Assembly: GCA_016282315.1 (NCBI GenBank)
Contig: JAEEKG010000066.1
Location: 1-32,055, forward strand
Length of the DNA: 32,055 nucleotides
Direction of reading: 5' to 3'
Source of the DNA: Clostridiales bacterium
GTDB lineage: Bacteria; Bacillota; Clostridia; Oscillospirales; CAG-272
Shown here: piece by piece, positions 7,896 through 14,474 of the stretch
How positions within the stretch are numbered: the stretch's first letter is position 1
How the letters are laid out: every line of letters starts with the position of its first letter
Notes under the pieces: generated by a model
Databases searched by the model: none
Told to the model about the DNA's origin: nothing
Seen by the model: the letters and a program-made list of their open reading frames with translations, nothing else
Program-made: the position numbers and the translations under genes

Positions 7896-10601
7896 TTATC
7901 TTCCGCAGCACTGCTTGTACTTTTTGCCTGATCCGCACGGACAAGGATCATTTCTTCCTATCTTGTCTGATACTTTCTTGACGTAAGGAACCTTTTTGGC
8001 TTCTTTTCCGCCTATATTCTTCAAACCTTCTACTCTTCTGTTATCTGATTCTTCGCGCTTGATTTCATCGGCAGGTCTTGCAAACAAAACCATTCTTGCA
8101 GTATCTTCCCTGATCTTTTCAATCATCTCATCAAACATCATGCTTCCGTTGATTCTGTATTCAACAAGCGGATTTCTTTGAGCATAAGAAGATAGGCCTA
8201 TGCCATCTCTCAAATCGTCCATAGCATCCAGATGCTGCATCCATGATGTATCAACTGCCCTGAGCAGAGCAAATCTTGTCAACTCGACAAAATTGTCTCC
8301 GAACCTCTCTTTTTGCGCCTTATACAATCCTTCAATTCTGCTTTGAAGTTTTTCTTCAAGATCTTTTGGCTTAACACTTTCGTTGATAACGTCTTCTTTT
8401 GAAAGAATCCAGAACAAACGAGCTTTTACTTCTTCAGGAAGAAGTTTTCCATCCTCCTGACACAATGTCATTGCATTAGGTACTGCAGTCAAAACCATCT
8501 CATCTATTGTCTTGCTTATGTCTTCGCCATCAAGAACAGATCTTCTCTGTTTGTAGATTATCTCTCTCTGCTGATTCATTACATCGTCATAGTCCAGAAC
8601 GTTCTTACGTCTTGAGAAGTTTTCACCTTCAAGTCTCTTTTGAGCATTTTCAATTGTGTTTGTGACTATTTTGGCTTCAATTGGCTCATTGTCTGGCAAA
8701 CCGAGTCTGTCCACCATTCCCATTACTCGTTCGGAACCAAAGAGTCTCATAAGGTCATCTTCAAGTGACAGATAGAATCTGCTCTCACCGGGATCTCCCT
8801 GACGGCCCGAACGTCCTCTCAACTGGTTATCGATACGTCTACTCTCATGTCTTTCTGTTCCGAGAATAAACAAACCACCAGCCTCTTTAACCTTTTCTGC
8901 TTCGGGAGCAAGTTCCTTCTTAAATCCTTCAAGGCATTCTTTGAAAATATTTCTTGCTTCGAGCACATCTTCTGGAACATTCTGAGCAGAACCTGTAGCT
9001 GCCAATATCTGTTCCTCGTTATATCCTTTCTTTCTCAACTCATTTTTGGCAAGGAATTCAGGGTTGCCTCCCAGCATGATATCCGTACCACGTCCAGCCA
9101 TGTTAGTTGAGATTGTTACTGCTCCGTATTTTCCTGCTTGAGCAATAATCTCAGCTTCTTTTTCGTGGTATTTGGCGTTCAACACATTGTGTTTTATACC
9201 TTGCTTTTTGAGCATGGCAGACAATTGTTCGGACTTTTCAACTGAAATAGTACCGACTAGGACAGGCTGGCCCTTAGCATTGCACTCTTTTATTTGATTA
9301 ACTATTGCTTCATATTTGCCTTTTACGTTTTTGTATACAACATCATTTTTGTCCAGTCTTATCATCGGTTTGTTTGTCGGAACTTCAACAACATCAAGAC
9401 CATAAATCTCTCTGAATTCGTCTGCTTCTGTCAAAGCTGTTCCTGTCATACCTGACAATTTATGATACATTCTGAACAAATTCTGGAATGTGATTGTGGC
9501 AAGTGTCTGGTTTTCGTTCTGAACTTCAACTTTTTCCTTTGCCTCAATTGCCTGGTGCAAACCATTTGAGAATCTTCTTCCGGGCATTATACGTCCCGTG
9601 AAAGAATCCACTATAAGAACTTTATTTGCTGCAACAACATAGTCAACATCCCTCTTCATGATGCCGTGAGCCTGAAGTGCTTCATTAACATAGTGAGAAA
9701 GAGTGTTATTTTCAGGATCTGAATAGTTTTCGATATTGAAGAATCTTTCAGCCTTTGCAATTCCTCGCTGAGTCAGAGTAGCAGTTCTTCCCTTTTCGTC
9801 GACTATATAGTCTTCTGTAACGTCCTCATTTGTGGATTTGGTATCCATCTCTTTTACGACTTTGGCTCTAAGTCCTCTGACAAATGCGTCAGCTCTTGAA
9901 TACATTTTGTCGGATTTAGCACCTGGTCCTGAAATTATAAGTGGGGTACGAGCTTCGTCTATGAGGATTGAGTCAACTTCATCTACGATTGCAAAGTTCA
10001 ATTCTCTTTGACAGATCCCTGCCTTATACACAGCCATGTTATCTCTTAAATAGTCAAAACCAATCTCATTGTTTGTTCCATAAGTTATATCGCATTCATA
10101 TGCCTTTTTCTTTTCATCAGGCTTTTGACCATTCACAATAAGACCTGTAGTCAATCCGAGATAAGAATAAACTCTTCCCATCTCTTCACTGTCACGTTTT
10201 GCCAAGTAATCATTAACCGTGACAATATGAACACCTTTTCCTGTCAGCGCATTCAGATATGCAGGCATTGTTGCAACAAGTGTTTTTCCTTCACCTGTTT
10301 TCATCTCGGCGATTCTGCCCTGATGCAAAATGACTCCGCCTATAAGCTGAACATGGAACGGTCTTTTTCCGAGAACTCTGTCAGCTGCTTCTCTGACTGC
10401 TGCAAATGCATCGGGAAGTATATCTTCAAGGGTACTTCCGTTTGACAGTTTTTCCTTGAATTTAGGGGTGACACTCCTGAGTTCATCGTCGCTCATAGCT
10501 GAATACTTGCCTGCGAGATTCTCAATTTTGTCAACAACCGGAACTATTTTTTTGATTTGATTCTCACTGTATGTTCCGAATATTTTTTCAAATAAACCCA
10601 T
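7896..10601 (-). CDS. secA: Preprotein translocase ATPase SecA
   Basis: SecA is the motor ATPase that pushes preproteins through SecYEG. The nucleotide-binding site is plain (MKTGEGKTL about residue 100, and VDEVDSILIDEAR as the DEAD box), followed by the RGTDIMLGGNPEF, GTERHESRRIDNQL and RGRSGRQGDPGES helicase motifs. The end is the SEC-C zinc motif, CPCGSGKKYKQCC. I place the start at the ATG at 10601, giving about 901 residues beginning MGLFEKIFGT, as SecA proteins usually do. The longer frame from 10658 would add 19 basic residues with no family match and would begin only about eight bases after the predicted transcription start. The Shine-Dalgarno for 10601 is 25 bases away across a small hairpin. 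SecA is probably the first gene of the long leftward run. Confidence 0.96.
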   Translation of the reverse strand: MGLFEKIFGTYSENQIKKIVPVVDKIENLAGKYSAMSDDELRSVTPKFKEKLSNGSTLEDILPDAFAAVREAADRVLGKRPFHVQLIGGVILHQGRIAEMKTGEGKTLVATMPAYLNALTGKGVHIVTVNDYLAKRDSEEMGRVYSYLGLTTGLIVNGQKPDEKKKAYECDITYGTNNEIGFDYLRDNMAVYKAGICQRELNFAIVDEVDSILIDEARTPLIISGPGAKSDKMYSRADAFVRGLRAKVVKEMDTKSTNEDVTEDYIVDEKGRTATLTQRGIAKAERFFNIENYSDPENNTLSHYVNEALQAHGIMKRDVDYVVAANKVLIVDSFTGRIMPGRRFSNGLHQAIEAKEKVEVQNENQTLATITFQNLFRMYHKLSGMTGTALTEADEFREIYGLDVVEVPTNKPMIRLDKNDVVYKNVKGKYEAIVNQIKECNAKGQPVLVGTISVEKSEQLSAMLKKQGIKHNVLNAKYHEKEAEIIAQAGKYGAVTISTNMAGRGTDIMLGGNPEFLAKNELRKKGYNEEQILAATGSAQNVPEDVLEARNIFKECLEGFKKELAPEAEKVKEAGGLFILGTERHESRRIDNQLRGRSGRQGDPGESRFYLSLEDDLMRLFGSERVMGMVDRLGLPDNEPIEAKIVTNTIENAQKRLEGENFSRRKNVLDYDDVMNQQREIIYKQRRSVLDGEDISKTIDEMVLTAVPNAMTLCQEDGKLLPEEVKARLFWILSKEDVINESVKPKDLEEKLQSRIEGLYKAQKERFGDNFVELTRFALLRAVDTSWMQHLDAMDDLRDGIGLSSYAQRNPLVEYRINGSMMFDEMIEKIREDTARMVLFARPADEIKREESDNRRVEGLKNIGGKEAKKVPYVKKVSDKIGRNDPCPCGSGKKYKQCCGR

Positions 10602-10632
10602 ATATGATAAAAGTGCAAAAGCACATCTCCTT
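10599..10632 (-). promoter_or_regulatory. Shine-Dalgarno, hairpin, start codon arrangement before secA
   Basis: Reading leftward: AAGGAG (10627-10632), two bases, hairpin GTGC-TTTT-GCAC (10613-10624), eleven bases, ATG (10599-10601). The only strong Shine-Dalgarno in the leader is therefore 25 bases from the conserved secA start, beyond normal reach unless the hairpin folds. The 4-bp stem is small, so stability alone does not prove the point; the support comes from the same layout at 6929 and 17880. Confidence 0.45.
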
Positions 10633-10672
10633 TTCTGTTTTGAGATGAGACTATCCATTATCTCAAATAATT

Positions 10673-10701
10673 ATTATACAAGAAATAAATTATTATTACA
10701 A
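10673..10701 (-). promoter_or_regulatory. Sigma-A type promoter for secA
   Basis: On the minus strand a -35 box TTGTAA (10696-10701) and a -10 box TATAAT (10673-10678) are separated by exactly 17 bases. Transcription would start near 10666, leaving a leader of about 65 bases to the ATG at 10601. The -35 lies inside a 100-bp repeat whose second copy, at 10914, lacks the -10 box. Confidence 0.7.
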
Positions 10702-10782
10702 CAAAAAAATGCTGAATAATCTTGACAGAATTTGCGTTTTTCAGCCATAGAAAAAGATACCTTTTTTCGGCGCCTTATCGTC
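10682..10782. repeat. 100-bp direct repeat, copy 1 (secA-proximal)
   Basis: This copy matches 10914-11013 with only a handful of substitutions and one single-base indel. It carries the -35 box of the secA promoter at its left end and a decayed version of the terminator hairpin found in copy 2: the arms GGCGCC and GGTATC on the minus strand no longer pair fully. No transposase or terminal inverted repeat accompanies it, so a local duplication is the simplest origin. Confidence 0.9.
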
Positions 10783-10913
10783 GATAGTTTGACAGTCAAA
10801 AATTAAAAAAAGCTTAAACATTGTGCAAACATTGTGCAAATATTTAAACGCCGATTATTCAGTCATGGGCTGTCTTTTCGTCGTTTTTCTGTCTGTATTA
10901 CTGTCAAAGATGG
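10783..10913. other. Spacer between the two 100-bp repeats
   Basis: No gene is visible in this 131-base stretch. It holds a palindrome TTTGAC-A-GTCAAA at 10788-10800 and an 11-base tandem repeat at 10817-10838. It is part of the roughly 410 bases of non-coding DNA between the secA start and the end of the ECF gene. Confidence 0.6.
10817..10838. repeat. Perfect 11-bp tandem repeat
   Basis: The unit AACATTGTGCA occurs twice head to tail in the spacer between the two 100-bp repeats. It could be a protein-binding site or a replication-slippage product. Confidence 0.7.
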
Positions 10914-11013
10914 GAAATAAATTATCATTACAACAAAAAAATGCTGAATAATCTTGATAGAATTTGCGTTTTTCAGCCATAGAAAAAGACGCCTTTCTCG
11001 GCGCCTTATCGTC
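10914..11013. repeat. 100-bp direct repeat, copy 2 (ECF gene-proximal)
   Basis: The second copy of the segment at 10682-10782, offset by about 232 bases. It abuts the stop codon of the ECF gene at 11016 and includes that gene's intact terminator. The secA-type -35 sequence is present but no -10 box follows at 17 bases, so it is not a promoter here. Confidence 0.9.
10983..11005 (-). terminator. Intrinsic terminator of the DUF1385-prmC-murI-ECF operon
   Basis: On the minus strand GGCGCC, a six-base loop and GGCGTC form a 6-bp stem with one G-U pair, followed by TTTTT. It lies about 10 bases after the ECF stop codon. Confidence 0.75.
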
Positions 11014-11015
11014 TT

Positions 11016-11609
11016 CTATTTTCTGTCTCTTTCGAGCAGTTGTATCAATCTGTTCAGTGCAGGAGCAAAAATAACATTTACAGCAAATTCTGCTATGAAG
11101 TTCAAACCTGCACAAACCACTACCAGGAAGTAAATTAGGGTTTGACCTTCGCCAACAAAGTTTTCGACGAGAACAGGTCCGACCAATGTATATGCACCCA
11201 GTATAAATAACCCTGTATTGATAATTGGAACTGATGCTGCAGCAACGAATGATGCAACGATTCCGTTCTTCTTTGAAATAAACTTGTAAAGCAAACCGCC
11301 TACAACACCAGCGGCTGTCGATTTAACAATACAAATTGCAACTGTTGCAACCGGAGCCTCAGTCAAAAGAATATGTGTGAAAGGATCTGTTCCCGTAACA
11401 CCGCCTATTACGACTATAACACCAAACACAAGACCTAAGAATCCACCATAAACAGGTCCGTATAACATCGCACCAAGTACTATTGGTATGAGAACGAGAC
11501 TTATGTTAGTCGGTCCTATGTGTATAAAATTGCCTATGAGTTGCAATACGATCAAAACAGCTAAAAGCACCGCCATTCCGACCAATTTTTTAACACTGAA
11601 TTTTTTCAT
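11016..11609 (-). CDS. ECF transporter S component (substrate-binding membrane subunit)
   Basis: A 197-residue protein with about six hydrophobic segments, typical of the S component of energy-coupling factor vitamin and metal transporters, which captures the substrate for a shared EcfA-EcfA'-EcfT module. MKKFSVKKLVGMAVLLAVLI at the start and the stretch NISLVLIPIVLGAMLYGPVY with GGFLGLVFG fit the family. I moved the start from 11714 to the ATG at 11609, which has AGAAGG eight bases upstream; the longer frame overlaps murI and adds a non-conserved tail. The substrate cannot be read from sequence: no riboswitch is seen upstream and no biosynthetic genes are adjacent. The ATPase and T subunits are not in the window. 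It is the last gene of the operon, 37 bases after murI. Confidence 0.85.
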   Translation of the reverse strand: MKKFSVKKLVGMAVLLAVLIVLQLIGNFIHIGPTNISLVLIPIVLGAMLYGPVYGGFLGLVFGVIVVIGGVTGTDPFTHILLTEAPVATVAICIVKSTAAGVVGGLLYKFISKKNGIVASFVAAASVPIINTGLFILGAYTLVGPVLVENFVGEGQTLIYFLVVVCAGLNFIAEFAVNVIFAPALNRLIQLLERDRK

Positions 11610-11646
11610 CACTAATACCTTCTTTTTAAGCAGAACACACTCTGCT

Positions 11647-12444
11647 CTATTTTTCAATATTGACCATTTTTGCTTCAATACCATGACCCATAAAAATATT
11701 GGCAACATTTGCAAATTTTATGGGCTGATCTGAAACATAATACTCGACAATCTGGTCGTTTTTATCAGACAACAATCCTTCATCATTTAGTCGCTGTTTT
11801 AGTTGTGTAGCAGCTTCAAATGATGGATTAATAAGTTTGACTCCCGGAAGTACTTTGGATATAACAGGAGCTAGAATCGGGAAATGAGTACATCCCAAAA
11901 TTAGTGTGTCTACACCTGTGTTTTTTAAAAATCCCAGATATCTCTCACACACCTGTAAAACAACATCGTCATCTTCTTTATAGAAACCGCATTCCACAAG
12001 GGAAACAAATAGCGGACAAGCTACTCCAATATATCTGCTCAAGCCATAATTACTCAATTTTCTTTCAAATATCCCTGAGCCTATAGTCGCTTCCGTTCCC
12101 GCTACCGCAATAATGCCTGATTTTGTTTCATGCACTGCTTTTGATGCAGCATCATCTACAACTCCATATAACGGAATTGAAAATTTTTGTTTTAATTCAT
12201 CAAGGGCAACTGCGCTGACCGTGCCACATGCCGCCAGTATTGCCTTGACATCGAAAGATTGCAAAAAACGCACATCTTGTTCAGCATATTTTTTGATTGT
12301 CTCATAAGATTTAGTTCCGTATGGAACTCTTCCGGTGTCACCAAAATATATGATGTGCTCATTTGGCATCAACTTTTGTAGTTCTTTGACCGCACTCAAT
12401 CCTCCGAGCCCGCTGTCAAAAACACCTATCGGTCTGTTATCCAA
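11647..12444 (-). CDS. murI: Glutamate racemase, probable TTG start
   Basis: MurI interconverts L- and D-glutamate to supply D-Glu for peptidoglycan. The two catalytic cysteines are in AACGTVS and LGCTHFP, and the N-terminal RPIGVFDSGLGGLS and YFGDTGRVPYG are diagnostic. The motif around the first cysteine is usually ACNT; here the asparagine is glycine, a substrate-contact change that may be lineage-typical. The longest frame begins with GTG at 12453, but that codon lies inside the AGAGGTG ribosome binding site. The TTG at 12442-12444 is six bases further on and starts the protein as MDNRPIGVF, which fits the family better; length is then about 265 residues. It follows prmC by 11 bases and precedes the ECF gene. 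Confidence 0.93.
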   Translation of the reverse strand: MDNRPIGVFDSGLGGLSAVKELQKLMPNEHIIYFGDTGRVPYGTKSYETIKKYAEQDVRFLQSFDVKAILAACGTVSAVALDELKQKFSIPLYGVVDDAASKAVHETKSGIIAVAGTEATIGSGIFERKLSNYGLSRYIGVACPLFVSLVECGFYKEDDDVVLQVCERYLGFLKNTGVDTLILGCTHFPILAPVISKVLPGVKLINPSFEAATQLKQRLNDEGLLSDKNDQIVEYYVSDQPIKFANVANIFMGHGIEAKMVNIEK

Positions 12445-12455
12445 ATCAATCACCT

Positions 12456-13292
12456 CTATAAATCAATAATGCAAACGCGATCGTTGTTTCCGTAATCCTT
12501 GTATATTCTGCAGGAATAACCTTTGCTCTCACAAATCTTAGTTATCTCTTCTCTCTGATCATATCCGATTTCAAGTACAAGGTGTCCGCCTTTTTTTATC
12601 ATTGGTGGACAAACTTTAATCAATCTGCGATAGAATATCACACCATCACTGCCTCCGTCAAGAGCCCATTTGGGTTCTTTTTGAACTTCAGGAGATAATT
12701 CTTTCAGGACTTCAGTTCTGATATATGGCGGATTTGATACTATGACGTCATATTTTTCGCATCCGTCAAAAAAGTTATTGTCAAACAAATTTCTTTGATA
12801 AACGGATATGTTCTCTTCTACACAGAGCTCTAGAGCATTCCTTTTAGTCAACTCGATGGCTTCTGTAGAAATGTCAAACAAATCTACCTTTACATTTTTG
12901 TGTTTTGCCAGAGACAATCCTATGCATCCACTGCCGCAGCATATATCTGCTATATGAGAATTGCTGTCTATCAATTCCAAAGCCTTTTCACAAACAAACT
13001 CTGTATCGGGTCTTGGAATGAGTACTCCGTATTGACAATTGAACATATATCCCATAAAACCGGTCTTGCCAAGAATATATGCAAGAGGAATACGCGTTGT
13101 ACGCTTTTTTAAAACCTCTTTTACGGTCGCTTCGACACTTGCAGGAACCGGCTCCTTGTTTTTTGACACTATTTCTGCCCGGCTCAAATTGCTGGAATAC
13201 TCCAGTATTATAGTGGCTTCGCGATCAGCTTCATTGGGACAAATGTCAAACAATTGTTCAACTATTCTTTTTCTTAACTCAAAGTAAGTCAT
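12456..13292 (-). CDS. prmC: Release factor glutamine methyltransferase PrmC
   Basis: A 278-residue S-adenosylmethionine-dependent enzyme that methylates the glutamine of the GGQ motif in peptide-release factors. The N-terminal helical domain runs to about residue 75; PLAYILGKTGFMG and LIPRPDTEFV follow. The SAM site is IADICCGSGCIGLSLA (DxCxGSG), and the catalytic NPPY motif occurs as SNPPYI near 185. Length is normal. The start ATG lies one base after the DUF1385 stop and has only a weak ribosome binding site, so it is probably translated by coupling. In many Clostridia prmC lies with the DUF1385 gene and prfA; prfA is not in this window. Confidence 0.95.
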   Translation of the reverse strand: MTYFELRKRIVEQLFDICPNEADREATIILEYSSNLSRAEIVSKNKEPVPASVEATVKEVLKKRTTRIPLAYILGKTGFMGYMFNCQYGVLIPRPDTEFVCEKALELIDSNSHIADICCGSGCIGLSLAKHKNVKVDLFDISTEAIELTKRNALELCVEENISVYQRNLFDNNFFDGCEKYDVIVSNPPYIRTEVLKELSPEVQKEPKWALDGGSDGVIFYRRLIKVCPPMIKKGGHLVLEIGYDQREEITKICESKGYSCRIYKDYGNNDRVCIIDL

Positions 13293-13293
13293 G

Positions 13294-14331
13294 TTATTGT
13301 TCGTCAGTTACTGTATTATCCTCAGATTTAACTTCTTCAGCTTTATCTGCATATTCTGGAAATTCTTCCGGAATTGCTCCTTTTAAAGATGCAATGGCAA
13401 CTTCAATCATTGCGTCATCAGGCTCTCTTGTTGTGATTCTTTGCAGCCACAAACCCGGAGCACTTATAGCTCGAATAAGGAAATTGTCGTGTTTTCCAGC
13501 ATACATCAAGAACTCATAACCGATTCCGCAAATTATTGGCAATACCAATATCTTGCAAGCAACTCTTATCAGTACATTCAGAACAGGATTAGCTACAGTT
13601 GCCCACTCCCAAGGAATGACCATACCTGCAATAATGCCCAGTCCAAGCATAAAGAATGTAAAGCTTGTTCCGCATCTTGGGTGGAATCTCTTTTGTTTTC
13701 TGACATTTTCTACAGTCAGTTCAAGGCCCTGTTCATAACAGAAAATGGATTTGTGTTCAGAACCATGGTACATGAATGTTCTCTTAATATCCGGTGCTAA
13801 AGAAACAAGAGCTAAGTATGAAATAAACAAAGCAACTTTAATAACACCTTCAATTATGCCTTTTACCCATCCGACAATCTCTACACTGAAAATGGCTTCT
13901 ATTCCTTTTACAATTGCAGCCGGAGCCAATACGAACAGTCCTATAGCCAATGCGATACCCAATATAATTGAGATTGGCATAATAACGACCATTATAGACT
14001 TACCGAACTTTCTCTGCAGCCATTTTTCAAATTTGCTTTCCTCTTCTTCAATGCCGAGCATTTCAGCAGATCTTGTCAATACTTTGAAGGACAAGAGCAT
14101 AGATTCAACAAAGTTGATAATTCCTCTCAAAATCGGTATATTGAATACTTTTTTTCTCTTTTTCAAGGGGACATATTCAAAATGCTCTGACGCTATTTCC
14201 CCGCTCTCCTGTCTTACAGCCATGTTCACTCTGGTTCCGCACCTCATCATGACTCCTTCAAGAAGAGCTTCTCCTCCGACCTTTCCTCTTCTGCAAAAAA
14301 GAGGGTCGTTTTTCAAATCTTTTTTACTCAT
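13294..14331 (-). CDS. DUF1385 membrane protein (YqhQ family)
   Basis: A 345-residue membrane protein of the DUF1385 family. The N-terminal GKVGGEALLEGVMMRCGTRV is the family signature; EHKSIFCYEQGLELTVENV with FHPRCGTSFTFFML is the conserved middle, and about four hydrophobic segments lie at roughly 118-140, 160-185, 220-245 and 255-275. The C-terminal 30 residues are acidic. The biochemical function is unknown. It is the first gene of the operon with prmC, murI and the ECF subunit. An AAAGGA lies 25 bases before the ATG, but no clear hairpin lies between, so the translation signal is uncertain. A promoter is expected in 14345-14440, where the AT-rich sequence gives several weak -10 candidates but no clear pair. 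Confidence 0.88.
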   Translation of the reverse strand: MSKKDLKNDPLFCRRGKVGGEALLEGVMMRCGTRVNMAVRQESGEIASEHFEYVPLKKRKKVFNIPILRGIINFVESMLLSFKVLTRSAEMLGIEEEESKFEKWLQRKFGKSIMVVIMPISIILGIALAIGLFVLAPAAIVKGIEAIFSVEIVGWVKGIIEGVIKVALFISYLALVSLAPDIKRTFMYHGSEHKSIFCYEQGLELTVENVRKQKRFHPRCGTSFTFFMLGLGIIAGMVIPWEWATVANPVLNVLIRVACKILVLPIICGIGYEFLMYAGKHDNFLIRAISAPGLWLQRITTREPDDAMIEVAIASLKGAIPEEFPEYADKAEEVKSEDNTVTDEQ

Positions 14332-14429
14332 CTATGTTACCGAAAAAATATAATAATCCTTTCGTTTAAAATTTCTTGTATATAATATCACAAATATTAA
14401 TAGATAATGTGACAAAATTGTTAATTTTC

Positions 14430-14462
14430 AAAAAAATATTCAAGGGGCCGTTGGGCCCCTTG
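14430..14462 (-). terminator. Intrinsic terminator of the M6 protease gene
   Basis: A perfect 9-bp stem CAAGGGGCC / GGCCCCTTG with a four-base loop (14441-14462) is followed on the minus strand by AATATTTTTTT. It begins 12 bases after the stop codon and is the most stable terminator in the window. Confidence 0.92.
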
Positions 14463-14474
14463 TGCTATCTTATA

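Noticed and set aside
10602..10658. Extended SecA N-terminus from ATG 10658
   Set aside because: The added 19 residues do not fit SecA N-termini and the codon is about eight bases from the predicted transcription start without a ribosome binding site.
10855..11115. Minus-strand frame across repeat copy 2, and the shared short frame MAEKRKF[YC]QDYSAFF in both repeat copies
   Set aside because: The two copies differ by non-synonymous changes and end at different stops, so there is no sign of coding selection. A weak AAAGG lies 11 bases before each ATG, so a peptide cannot be fully excluded.
14332..14440. A fourth Shine-Dalgarno/hairpin/start case before the DUF1385 gene
   Set aside because: AAAGGA is 25 bases from the ATG as in the other three, but no convincing stem lies between them, so it was not counted.
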